A DNA stretch of 64,000 nucleotides from Gracilaria domingensis (lineage: Eukaryota > Rhodophyta > Florideophyceae > Gracilariales > Gracilariaceae). Positions 1 to 9,660 of the stretch are shown here, in pieces. Position 1 is the first letter of the stretch. Each line of letters starts with the position of its first letter. The stretch lies in the NCBI GenBank assembly GCA_022539475.1, contig VCMS01000250.1, positions 1-64,000 of the forward strand, written 5' to 3'. Position numbers and translations under genes: made by a program. The notes beneath the pieces are model-generated. The model was not told the origin of the DNA, made no database searches, and saw nothing but the letters and a program-made list of their open reading frames with translations.

Positions 1-1260
1 TGTCAGAAAGGATTAACGTGCGTCAACCCATGTGTGCACTCCAAGTCATGTGAAACTAGGGATGAGATGCCGCTAGAAGTGGTACAACTTGTGAGCCTGG
101 CGCTGTATGCGCAGGACCTGCTGAGTCAAAGATGTGAGTGAAATCTATTGCTGCGGGTTTTTTCTGTGGGCAGAACTTGTACCAGGTATGCAAGCTGATT
201 TAGAATGCATCAGAGGTATATGTTTGAAGAAAGTGCCTGCAGGAGGAAACTGGTTGACTAATTGCTCTATATGTGCTGCTGGGACGGTCTGCGCCAGAAC
301 ATTCAATAGAAAAGTTTGCGCGATACCTCAATCAGAAGGACACCGATGTCGAAGAACTTGTTCCAGGTCTGTCAGCAAGATCTACCATGTGTTCAAGGAC
401 GATGGACCTCATCGGGAGGTTTACAGGCTTTCGTGCAGGCCGACGCGGTGCCCGAGGTGCGAGAATGCGTTGCGGAAATCGGCTAAAGTGCAAATAATGG
501 CGGAAAGCAATATGCTGCATCCGGAGGAAGCGTAGTTGCTCTTTGAACAGGAACGCATATGTCTTGGGTACTGTTTGTGCTGGACCGCCTCACATGCTTC
601 GATGTGTGTGACCGAAAACTGCTGGAAAATGATGCCAAAGTAATCCACACCGAGTTTGCGCGCGAGGTCTCAATTTTCAGAACGGAAGGCGTCGGCGTCC
701 TCTAGTAAGCCCGTGCAAGAAAAACAAGATGCGCGTGCAGAGAGCCGTTCGTGTCGGGCGCAAGGGAAACGAGAGGTGCTCTGCCCCCCATCTTGCCGAT
801 AGCTCCCCCTTTCCTCGGTACCGTGGGCCGATTCTATGGGGCGGAAATTGCAAGGCTCCTGGTTCTGTTTGCTTAGCAGGGTTGATATGCGCAGGAACTG
901 AGTTTCAGAAGCGGTGTGTGATACCAATGCGGCTCGACCATCTATGCAGACAGGATCCGTTCTGGGTGTTTTAAAACGGTTTAGCATGTGTTAACGGGCG
1001 GTGCACCGCATCGTCTCCAGAAATTCCTGCTGGGCCTGACGCTCGTCGTGCAGGAAGCGTGGGAGGGGCTGCAAAAGGAGACGAAAATGCGCAAAGTGGT
1101 TCAGATGCCAGGAAGGACTTTCTAGATTACCTAGAAAGCGCGCTTGCTATTAGAACAGGACTGCGTGTGTCCTAGGCACTGTTTGTGCTGGTCTGCCTCA
1201 CAAGCTTCGATGTATGCGACCGATGTCCGCTGGGAAAAGATGTGAACATGACCCATATTT
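1..1260 (+). pseudogene. Decayed tandem array of a cysteine-rich domain
   Basis: At least four diverged copies of one cysteine-rich unit can be read, but never in a single frame. Each has a G-T/S-V-C-A-G-like core, then an R/K-x-C, then G-x-R/L-C, then C-x2-D-P-F/Y-x-V/I-F, and closes with L-x-C-V/I-x-G/H-x-C. Partial or full copies lie near 1-50 and 90-115 (split by a shift), 262-350 (inside an open frame at 134-535), 555-640, 840-1010 (stop after the PFWVF segment) and 1155-1290. The spacing of cysteines resembles small secreted disulphide-rich repeats, but I recognise no named family. The frame breaks suggest a dead multi-unit gene. The alternative is a gene with short exons, one per unit. 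The array is cut by the left window edge. Confidence 0.5.
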
Positions 1261-1321
1261 GATATTTAACAGAGAACTGAAATGCATAGATCACATCTGT
1301 CGCAAAGAGTGGTACGCTGAG

Positions 1322-1540
1322 AACGCTTTCTCTCCCTCTCTCCCTTTCTATTTCCTATAGGCACACTAGCTTAGCTAGAACGATGTCAAAGAAAAACTCC
1401 CCCACCAGGAGGGCCGGCACTTTTGGTGCCGCATTGAAATATCTTACATTAAAGCAGTTCAGAATCATTTCCATGTCGCGAAGTTGCCAATGCATTCGCA
1501 GGGAGCCAGGCTTGTGAGGTTTGGTGGGCGCGGTCATGCT
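1322..1540 (-). mobile_element. LINE 3'-end fragment
   Basis: On the minus strand a short frame ends in a K-V-P-A-L-L-V segment followed by a TTCTAGCTAAGCTAG motif and a GA-rich tail. The same arrangement, with the K-V-L-A-F-L-V segment, TTCTAGTTAAGCTAG and a (GA)n run, ends the non-LTR element at 48.6 kb. This is therefore the last ~200 bp of the same LINE family, heavily 5'-truncated as is usual for such elements. It carries no function of its own. Confidence 0.55.
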
Positions 1541-1871
1541 CTTGAAGGGTGGCTTACCATCGACAGCTCATCAAGATCGATACGCCTTCATGTACAAACC
1601 GATTTCTAATTTCGGGTGGCAGCGTTCGCCCTCCTCATAATCCACCACTTGCCCTCCGTTATCGACACCGCTCGATACTTCCAAAGTCACCACGCTGATT
1701 CGCGAGTCTTTGCTTAAATAACACGCGTCTGTTTGGCCTCATTCTTCTTTGCAAGGTCCAATGGTGTCCACGGAAACGCAGTAGCGCTAGTCCGTTTGTT
1801 CTGTTCCCAATCCCAGTTTTGCCCATCTGCACCTTACTTCAGGCCGCCATGCAGTCCGATTCCTTTTTCAT

Positions 1872-2300
1872 TTGTGCCTTCTTCCTCCGCTGGGGTGCAT
1901 CTCATATCCAAACGTGGCACCATCCGAAATGAGCGTCCTTCCCACGTACTGTTCCATGTCAAATACGCGCATTCGCAGCAGCGAGCCCTTGCCTAGCGCC
2001 GTGAGGCACCAGGTTCATGGTTGGCTTGACGACACTCTCGTGCATCTCTTCCGTGCTGCAGCAGCGCGCTTCGGGACTTATGAAGAGCAGCAACTTGTGA
2101 TAAACAAGTATGATACGGCTGGGAAGAGCCCTAGATATGACGCTTTTCACCATCTTGTTATGGGAGCTAAGGCCGTGTTCAACTTTCTGTGCTTTTTCAA
2201 CGTACTTAGAACTACATTTAAACTGTTGGATCGCAACTTGGATGCGCTACTAAACCGTGGAGAAGAGGAGGTGTTTCTGAGCACGCAGCTCAGCCATTGA
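1872..2300 (+). CDS. Hypothetical protein
   Basis: This 142-codon frame has internal ATGs at 1929 and 1956. The part after 1956 looks most like protein, with balanced composition, a central helical stretch (G-A-K-A-V-F-N-F-L) and a charged C-terminus. I recognise no domain. There is no signal peptide or clear membrane segment. It lies alone between a LINE fragment and non-coding DNA, so it may be a remnant of a mobile element rather than a host gene. Confidence 0.25.
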   Translation: MCLLPPLGCISYPNVAPSEMSVLPTYCSMSNTRIRSSEPLPSAVRHQVHGWLDDTLVHLFRAAAARFGTYEEQQLVINKYDTAGKSPRYDAFHHLVMGAKAVFNFLCFFNVLRTTFKLLDRNLDALLNRGEEEVFLSTQLSH

Positions 2301-3450
2301 GATTAAGGCGAGTGCGACTGTGCTAAGCTGTAAAGCAGTCTGGGCGGTTAAGATCCTCGTGGTGATGTTGAAACCATTTTGCTATGAAGCGCGTCGATGA
2401 ATGAATGAAACAGTGTTGTTTCGTGTAACTTCTGAGTACGGCTCCTCGCCCAACCTCTTCAGCAGAACTTCTTTCTGAGCGGGTGTGTCCCGCCATGTCG
2501 ACCTTATAAAATGCGGAACGGGTTTTGCAGGCAAATTGACAGGGGCTCCAGCATAGTACTAAGCAAATGAGACGACGAGTGAGTGGGGCACGTCGAATGC
2601 GAGGGCGCAATAGAATTTGCCTTCAATACGGGAGCGGTACGCTAAAGTCTGGGAAAGCGGGCAAAAAAGTGGTAGGAAAGGTTGGAGACCCGTGTGGGAT
2701 GGTGGCTGTGAGCCCATAGTATCATTATGAAGGATGAGGAATAGATTGCAGAGAGGTAATCTAACGTCTGTTGAGAGGAAAGAGAAGCGACATAGTCATG
2801 TATGGGCGAAAAAAATTGGGCGGATATCAGTGAATTCGAGGCAGGCGCAAACGCCATAGATATAACAGCAATTCTTTTTTGAAAAGAAGACACCGATCTC
2901 CACAGGAGACCAAAGAGTGGGCGACGATATGCTCTTCTCGATAAAATCGGCTGCTTTTGGGACACCGTAAATCCGTTGCCTGCCAATCGGACATGTTGGG
3001 TGCCAATTAAATAAAATGAAAAAATCACTCCATGCAACACGGCCATAGCGCGCGGACTATTCGGCACCTACTGCTATTTGTTGAGCATTTTTTGGCAATT
3101 AAATGGACGCATCTCGTCTAGAACCATGGTTCATAGGGGACTCCTCCTTCCGAGGCCCTCGAGATTCCTCGAACAGAATTGTACTGATCTTTGGCAGATC
3201 CCGACAGGAAATACGGCAGTGCTACGTATGCCTGTGCTCCACTCATACCGAGTATATCGGCCTCATGCACGAACCTAGCAAGGAAATCCAGGATAAAGAT
3301 CGTCTGTGTTCTGCAAAGTGGAATATAGTCTGTTCGCTTTGGAAACTAAGCTAGTTTTGGGGCTATTTGGGGCGCACGAGGGGGTAGCAGAGGCTGGCAC
3401 TCAAAAAATTAAGAAATTTTGGAATATTAAATTCCATTTCGCGCAGTTTA
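2301..3450. other. Stretch without a recognisable gene
   Basis: Only short frames occur here (for example 2642-3067 on the minus strand and 3103-3354 on the plus strand). Their translations show no motif, repeated pattern or composition typical of conserved protein. I see no hairpin or tandem repeat. Confidence 0.5.
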
Positions 3451-3738
3451 GTGCTTGGGTCCCCTAGTTTTTGTAGAGGTTCTACTTCGCCGCACCACCC
3501 CATTCACTCTTTTCCGCGACCCTCTCTCAAAACTGCACTCGTGCTAGTTTGCGTTTCCATTTTCTCCCATGTTGCAATGCCAATCGCAATTCATCCCACC
3601 TCAATCATCCCATCACTTCTTCCCAGTCCACACCACCCCCGCTTTTTACCCATTTCTCGCCCATCACGCGTTCATTTTGTAGAAGTCAGGTGGACAACTC
3701 TCCCCCTTCTCGTATACCCGCCTCGCCCCAAAACGGCT

Positions 3739-4668
3739 TCAAATCCCTCCCATCCTTCTCTCCTCCTGTCCCCTCAGAATCCCCTTCGCAGTCCGCGCTA
3801 CCTCCGCCGCACTCCTAAACCCAGTCACCACCGGAGCTCCCACTCCCTCCCGCGGCACCTCCTCCTCCACCTTCTTCATCTCCTTACGCCTCTTCTTCAG
3901 ACGGCTCTTCCCATCCCCAACCCCACCACCCTTTGTCTTCGGTGTCACAGGAGACCCCTTCTGCACCGCCACCCTTCCCACACTTCCCTTCTCCGTCTTT
4001 CCCTCCACACCTCCTTTCACCGTCTCCTCTTCCACCAATCTTTGCCTCTTGCACAGCTCCTTCACCTCCTTCTCCAGCACGTCCAACCTCTCGTTCAGAA
4101 CCCTATTCTCCTCCCGCAACTCTCCAACCTCCCTTCCCGCACACTCCACTATCCCATACACATGATTTCTCATCTCCACTCCCAATACCGACAACGAATT
4201 CCGCAGGCTCGAAATCGCCTCAACCGAAACACCACTACCACCCCCACTCAGCACCACACCGCCCATTTCCGTTACAATCTCCACAATTCCATCGTCCAGT
4301 TGCTCCTTCATCACCAACCCCAACATCCCCACCCTCGCCTTCATCTCCCCCACAAACCGCATCTCCCTGTCACCCTCTCCGCCCCCACTCTCTATCTGGT
4401 CTCCAACCTCTAACTGACTCAGATGCACCGCACCCCTTCTCTCCATTGCGACCCCCTCCACCTCCAATTCTACCCCCTTCTCCACCTCATCACCATCCCC
4501 TCTCCTCGCCTCACACTTCTTTCCTTCATCAGCCACTTCCTTCTTCTGCGACATCCGACCAGCCGCCGTAATCACGTCCTCTTCCCGCTTTGGTGACGGC
4601 GTCTGCGGTACCTCCTTCCCCTCCAACAGCACCCACAGCTCCTCATCCTTCACGTATCCGTTCGACAT
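3739..4668 (-). CDS. Coiled-coil protein of unknown function
   Basis: This frame of about 309 codons was given the start at 4668 because the segment upstream of that ATG (to 4764) is a low-complexity leucine run, whereas M-S-N-G-Y-V-K-D-E-E-L begins ordinary protein. The first third is rich in E, G and K. A hydrophobic middle is followed by a strong heptad-like coiled coil (around R-E-V-G-E-L-R-E-E-N-R-V-L-N) and a basic C-terminal part rich in K and R that could contact nucleic acid. I recognise no family. Coiled coil plus basic tail, in a repeat-rich setting, would suit an accessory protein of a transposon (inference). The opposite strand is also open here because of codon bias and is treated as a shadow. 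Confidence 0.4.
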   Translation of the reverse strand: MSNGYVKDEELWVLLEGKEVPQTPSPKREEDVITAAGRMSQKKEVADEGKKCEARRGDGDEVEKGVELEVEGVAMERRGAVHLSQLEVGDQIESGGGEGDREMRFVGEMKARVGMLGLVMKEQLDDGIVEIVTEMGGVVLSGGGSGVSVEAISSLRNSLSVLGVEMRNHVYGIVECAGREVGELREENRVLNERLDVLEKEVKELCKRQRLVEEETVKGGVEGKTEKGSVGRVAVQKGSPVTPKTKGGGVGDGKSRLKKRRKEMKKVEEEVPREGVGAPVVTGFRSAAEVARTAKGILRGQEERRMGGI

Positions 4669-4984
4669 CTTCAGAAGAAGAAGTAGTAGTTGGATCGAAG
4701 TTTCCGCTGCGATACAGTGCAATCGAGCTAAACTGTGCTGTCCACCCCCACTGTCCAACCACACGGGCTATATCCAGCACCATGATTGTCCCTGTTTCCC
4801 TCATCCCATTTCCCGCCAAAACATCTACTGTACACCTCCGCACCTTCCACTATTTAAGCGCCATCTCTCTGTCCCCTCTTCACATAGTCCCCACCCACCT
4901 CGCCTCGACCGGCGATATTTTTCTCTTCCACCATAATCCCACTCGATGGTTATAGCAAAACAGGAAGATATTGCCAGTGGAGGC

Positions 4985-5235
4985 AAGCTAGGGACTAGTG
5001 ATTGTACTTAGAGTTGCTCACCCTCTGTCTCGACTGGGGGCATGTTCTTCTTCCGTCACATCCTTTGTGAGTTGTGACAAAAAAAGAATATGTCACCACT
5101 CGACACCGGATGGGTAACAATGGTAGCACGTAGAGTAGTTCATCCTCCCTCTCAGCGTCCACTGGGGATATATTGATGTTCTCTCACATCCTTTCCCGGT
5201 TGTGATACAAGAGAAATACATCTCCAATGGAGACG
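4985..5235. repeat. Diverged tandem duplication (~130-bp units)
   Basis: Two consecutive segments, about 4990-5100 and 5125-5235, share the same order of words: GTTCA/GCTCA-C-CCTC, CGACTGGGGG or CCACTGGGGA, then TCACATCCTTT, then GTTGTGA, then an A-rich stretch ending in CACC or CTCC. They look like an old direct duplication. Confidence 0.4.
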
Positions 5236-5309
5236 GAGAATTTAGTCGTGATAACACGTAAAGGTAACAATGTAATAAACAATAATTTATGCTACTATCT
5301 CTAACCAAC

Positions 5310-5640
5310 CTTTCGAAAACCAGCTATGACATGAGCTGGGTTACTCGAGCCAAAGATGGCAGATCCTGCAACTGAAATGTTTGCACCGGCCTTCACTACT
5401 GCTTTCACAGTACTCAGTCCAATACCTCCATCCACCTGTATCCCTATTCTTGGGTACAACTCCTTGCATGTCGCACCTTATCAAGAACACCCTCCATAAA
5501 CGCCTGTCCTCCAAACCCTGGCTCCACCGTCATCAACAATAACATGTCTACAACTCCTTCCTTCATAAGTGCTTCTACGACCTTTATAGACGTATTCGGG
5601 CGCAATCCAACTCCATCCTTTTAATTATGGCAATCCAGTG
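5310..5640 (-). pseudogene. Ribulose-phosphate 3-epimerase relic
   Basis: The minus strand encodes the C-terminal half of a ribulose-phosphate 3-epimerase, the Calvin-cycle/pentose-phosphate enzyme that interconverts ribulose- and xylulose-5-phosphate. Visible in order: G-L-R-P-N-T, then L-L-M-T-V-E-P-G-F-G-G-Q (the family's phosphate/substrate loop), then I-Q-V-D-G-G-I (the catalytic Asp strand), then V-A-G-S-A-I-F-G (the terminal phosphate-binding loop). A one-base shift lies between the P-G-F-G-G-Q and V-D-G-G segments near 5475, and a TAA interrupts the frame just before G-L-R-P-N-T. The N-terminal half is absent. Family identity is secure; the copy is dead unless the breaks are sequencing errors. 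Confidence 0.8.
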
Positions 5641-6010
5641 AAGCTATAAACCCGTTCACGTCATTTATGAAGCCAAAATGGCTCCTTTCATCCTGTATTC
5701 AAGCTCCCCGTAACTCGTACTTTACAACTACTTTACAACTCAGGTTCGAAATCAGTTTCATTCATTGACACTTTCTACTCTTCCACCTACTTTCATAAAA
5801 CATCATCACACTTTGTGGCTTGTCGTCTCATACAAGCCCTATCATTCTTCAGTACAATCACATATCATACATTTCGCTCACTTTCACAAAGTGAACCATG
5901 TTCCCGTTCTGCGCTTCCCAACCGTTTGTACTTAGTATCACTCTTTACCCCAGCAGTTCTCCGCCCCATCTTCCATTTCTATCGTCACACAAAAACATCG
6001 AACACTTGCA

Positions 6011-6938
6011 ATGAACTCCCAGTCCGACATGCCTCCGACTCCGCCTCCGAGTCCCAGATACTCTGACGTCCCTCAGGCTCATCTCCCGCCCGAAGGACTC
6101 GGGCCGTTATTGTTGGAAGGGGGCGTATAGGTACCATGCTGGCGAACGAAGAAGATACGGTCATTTCCGCACACGAATTCTGCAGCATGGCTGCTACCTC
6201 TCATCTTTCTGATGTACCGATACTAGTTTGTGGAAGAACGAACACCCTGGAGACCGTAATTCAGGCTTGCCCTTATTCGCTCAGAGAGAATCTCGTTTTC
6301 TTCCAGAATGGAGACATCATACCATTGGTTTCGAAGCTCGGTGTGGACAATGTTCAAAAGTTGTCCTATACGTTGGTGTCCCTCAAGAAACGCAGCTCCG
6401 CAGGATGGTGTCACTCCTCAAAGTCCGGATGGTCTCACTGTCGAACAGGAAAGTGGGCCTCCAACGTTGCAGACAGGTTTAGGTCTATGGGTCTCACTTG
6501 CGGGGTTGTCGACGAAGACACATTTCTCGTAAGCTATTATGAGAAGCTCGTGTGGCTATCATCGTTCAACATCGTCGGGGCCTCAGAGGTTTCATTCCTA
6601 TGGACGTAGTCGCTACGGAGTGCAGTACGGTTGTGCTCACAATAATGAAAGAGCTGTTGAAGATAGTTTCGCTTAAGACAGGTACTACTTTCAACCTGGA
6701 AGAGACCGTTGGGCGACTTCTTGCATATGGGAAAACTCTCGTTGGCTTCCCTACTTCTTTCTCCGACTTTCAGTTTAGGAACGCGTACTTCTACGACTTT
6801 TCCCGCCAAGAAAGAAACATTGTAGGCGGTGACCCCGCTCCTTTTCATACAAACTACGTCAACGTTGTTAAGGAAAAGTTATCCCCCTCCCCATTCCCCA
6901 GCTTTGAGGTTAGAACACATGACTTTTCGGTGTTGTAA
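6011..6938 (+). pseudogene. Ketopantoate-reductase-like oxidoreductase, frame-broken
   Basis: Coding sense runs across this whole stretch but changes frame about five times. Near 6098-6130 the translation gives V-I-V-G-R-G-R-I-G-T-M-L, a Rossmann GxGxxG nucleotide-binding loop. The middle (to about 6575) has P-I-L-V-C-G-R-T-N and L-V-F-F-Q-N-G segments, then Y-E-K-L-V-W-L-S, typical of the ketopantoate reductase/6PGDH-like fold. The end (6576-6938) carries F-P-T-S-F-S-D-F-Q-F-R-N-A-Y-F and D-P-A-P-F-H-T, matching the C-terminal domain of ApbA/PanE-like proteins of algae. The predicted role would be NAD(P)H-dependent reduction of a 2-oxo acid. The number of shifts points to a pseudogene. Confidence 0.6.
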
Positions 6939-7454
6939 ACCTTTTAGAGATAGTTAAACATAAAAGTTACTTTATCGAAATGACCTGTTCCTATTACATT
7001 ACTTATATTGTTCTCCTTCTGTGGTTCAAATATGCCCCTTTAAATCCTACATCCTTATCACTAATACTTCGCTAAGATTTTGCTAGATAGAAAATGGTCA
7101 TTCCATATCATTAAAGTGCACGATACTAGTAACGAAACAAGTACAAAAATTGTGATATTTCTGAAGAACTAAGCGTTTGCATTACTTGGGGCACCCGTAT
7201 AAAGTAAGGTAAACCTTTTATGGGTTTCAACCCGTAATGGAGGTTGTTTTACTCTTCTTGATTTCTAAGCTCATGTTAAAGATATTTACAGTTTTCTTTA
7301 CCCACTTGAACCCGTACATATAATTTATGACTAAATCATCCTTTCTTTACTTCAAATCGATGCAAAAACTTCTCCTCCTAGTAACGTTTTAAAACAGTAC
7401 TACAATACCCGTATATGGTCGTTCTTAGACTCTTTTTATACTACGAAACACCTT
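6939..7454. other. AT-rich intergenic region
   Basis: No credible frame. The sequence is AT-rich and would include the promoter of the HAD gene that follows. A TTTTTATAC element lies near 7434, about 20 bp before that ORF, but I cannot assign it as a TATA box with confidence. Confidence 0.4.
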
Positions 7455-8426
7455 GTGAACATCAATCACATCCTTCTCATTCGTATACCCACACCCATTT
7501 GCAAAACGAACCCTTTCGAAAGCTTTCAAAACATGTATAACTCGGAAGTTAGAGCCCAAGAAGTAACTCCTCAGCAGCTGGCTAACGAAATATTCGAAAA
7601 TGGCTACGCCGTGATTAGTGATGTTGACGGTACTCTGAAAAGAGCTGGGGAGAACATTCCTGCCGAAACAGTCAAATGCATGAAGTACATCAACGCACGC
7701 GTTGGTTTCGGAATTGCTACTGGGCGAGATATAGAGGATGCCGAGAGTTTCATGGAGCACCTGGGTGGCTACACTTTTGGCATCTCTGGAAACCAAGGCG
7801 CACGGGTGAGATTATCCAATGGTACCGAAATTGATCAGGACCTTGACAGGGAAGGTTACGAAAGATGTGCAGCCGAACTTGAGAGACTTGCACTCTCCTT
7901 AAATGAATCGCACGGACTTCACGAAGAGCGTCAACAAGCAGTGGTGAGCACTAGAAAAGACAGTGGACTCCCTAACTTCACGTACAATGGACTGTCGAAG
8001 TGGAAAACAGAAGTTAACTCCGGTATTTCAAAAGTGTTGACATCCTTTCCGAACCTGGTTGCGTACCCTCAAGATGAAAACTGTGACATAGGGGACATTC
8101 GTTTCACGAAAAATAGTGGGGCGCTAGCCTTGGTTGAAAACGACCCCCAGTTCGACACACATTTAATCGTTGCTTTCGGGAATGCTTCCAATGATGGCCC
8201 TCTATATGAAATGGCAACCCTGGCAGTTCATGTGAAGGGAGAAGACCATCCAGCAGCGGTAACATATCTTGTTGATGGGGTGGAGGACGTGCATGAGACC
8301 ATCAGAAGGGTGGCAGAACTGTACGGGTACAGAAAATGCAAGTGTCAAGGTTTAGAAATGCTCTTGGAATTTGTTTCAAGTGCTACGATGCCTTTAATAC
8401 TTAGCTATGATATGAGATCTCAGTAA
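7455..8426 (+). CDS. HAD-superfamily sugar-phosphate phosphatase, catalytic motifs intact
   Basis: A 323-residue HAD hydrolase of the type II cap group that includes trehalose-6-phosphate phosphatases. Motif I is S-D56-V-D58-G-T-L, with D56 the nucleophile and D58 the acid/base. Motif II is A-T-G-R-D. The motif III lysine is probably K219 in F-T-K-N-S-G-A-L. Motif IV is F-G-N-A-S-N-D247-G-P-L-Y-E, followed by the A-V-T-Y-L-V-D/E-V stretch seen at the end of trehalose phosphatases. The substrate is not certain. The likely start is the ATG at 7533, which aligns with the paralog's start; the 26 residues before it have no counterpart. The stop is 30 bp from the stop of its convergent paralog. Confidence 0.7.
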   Translation: MNINHILLIRIPTPICKTNPFESFQNMYNSEVRAQEVTPQQLANEIFENGYAVISDVDGTLKRAGENIPAETVKCMKYINARVGFGIATGRDIEDAESFMEHLGGYTFGISGNQGARVRLSNGTEIDQDLDREGYERCAAELERLALSLNESHGLHEERQQAVVSTRKDSGLPNFTYNGLSKWKTEVNSGISKVLTSFPNLVAYPQDENCDIGDIRFTKNSGALALVENDPQFDTHLIVAFGNASNDGPLYEMATLAVHVKGEDHPAAVTYLVDGVEDVHETIRRVAELYGYRKCKCQGLEMLLEFVSSATMPLILSYDMRSQ

Positions 8427-8456
8427 TAAAAGTGTCGTGTATATCTCAATACCCTT

Positions 8457-9368
8457 TTATGAATCATGGTGGTTTTTATCGTGCTGCTTTTCCTCGTAGC
8501 CGTACAACAGAGCCACCAACATAATTGTCGAATGTACATCCTCCACGCTTTCGAACAGGTTGTGTACTCCACGCGGGATACAATCTTCTTTGACGTGAAC
8601 GCCGTACACGCCTACCTCATGCAAAGGCCCGTCGCTCAAAGCACTTCCGAACGTCACGACGTCATCCGTATCAATAAATCTCGGTTCATTATCCACAAGA
8701 TTTTCTCCTCCGCTTCCTTTTGTGTATCGCTTGTCCACAATTTCGCAACTTTTATCGCCGGGATAGATAACAAACGCATCCATCTTCTGCAACAGGTCCC
8801 CAATAGCAGAATCCACTTCTTCTTTCCACTGCCACAGTTTGTTGTACACGAAATTGGGAAGGCCACTATCACTTCTGGTCTCCACGAACCCCTTGTCATC
8901 ATCATTCACAATACCATGCCTCCTATTCAAATCCCTTGCCAGGAACAGTAGTCCGTCAACAGTGTGGTCAAGGGTGTGATCATTGAATGCACCCTTAATT
9001 TCCCTCTCGTCAGAGAAACGCAGGAAAGCTCCATGATTCGCCGAGACACCAAACTTATAGTCTCCGAGTCCTTCCATTTTCCCCTCCACGTCGCCCACAT
9101 CACCCCCTGTGACAAGTCCGAAACCAACACGTTCGTCAATGAACTTCATACACTTCACAACTTCTTCTGGAATTGACTCTCCTTCTCTTCTCAACGTTCC
9201 ATCAACGGAACTTAATATACCGTAACCATTGGCATATATGAACTTAGACAAGGTATTTGGTGAAATTTCCGCCAAGTCTCTCTGTTCCTCTGCCATTTTT
9301 CCTGATACAGTCACCATACTGCCACAAGTACCGCATAGACAGGAACTGTATAGACTTCTCAGTTTCAC
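8457..9368 (-). CDS. HAD paralog lacking the nucleophilic aspartate
   Basis: A 303-residue tail-to-tail paralog of the preceding gene, collinear along its whole length (same K-C-M-K-F/Y-I, D-S-G-L-P-N-F and D-G-P-L-x-E blocks). The reading frame is clean, but the catalytic positions have changed. Motif I reads S-S54-V-D56-G-T-L, so the nucleophile Asp is Ser54 (codon at 9209-9207). Motif II is V-T-G-G-D instead of A-T-G-R-D, and motif IV is F-G-S-A-L-S-D-G. It should not form a phospho-aspartate, so a non-catalytic role (a regulator or partner of its paralog) is more likely than phosphatase activity. The better start is the ATG at 9296 (M-A-E-E-Q-R-D), matching the paralog. Confidence 0.65.
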   Translation of the reverse strand: MKLRSLYSSCLCGTCGSMVTVSGKMAEEQRDLAEISPNTLSKFIYANGYGILSSVDGTLRREGESIPEEVVKCMKFIDERVGFGLVTGGDVGDVEGKMEGLGDYKFGVSANHGAFLRFSDEREIKGAFNDHTLDHTVDGLLFLARDLNRRHGIVNDDDKGFVETRSDSGLPNFVYNKLWQWKEEVDSAIGDLLQKMDAFVIYPGDKSCEIVDKRYTKGSGGENLVDNEPRFIDTDDVVTFGSALSDGPLHEVGVYGVHVKEDCIPRGVHNLFESVEDVHSTIMLVALLYGYEEKQHDKNHHDS

Positions 9369-9660
9369 ACTTCTCTTAAAAGCAACCTTAAGTGCAGTTT
9401 CAGAATGTTAGGACGCTACATGTTCAATTGCGAATTGACTGGTGCCACCAATGATGTTAACGATACCGAGCATTTGGCATGTTGCAATTAGACGCAACTG
9501 GACCAAAGACGTTTGACATTTGTTCAATTACCAGCCTGCCGCACCTTTTCTATGTTCATATGTATAGCCTTGTAATAGTATACTACTCTTAATACTCGCA
9601 AGACACACATAATTTACTAATCATCTCATTCTCATCCACTTCGAGGCGCTCGCAGCCTCA

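Noticed and set aside
3451-4413. 320-codon plus-strand frame rich in P, S, H and L.
   Set aside because: Antisense shadow of the coiled-coil ORF at 3739-4668, whose composition looks protein-like.
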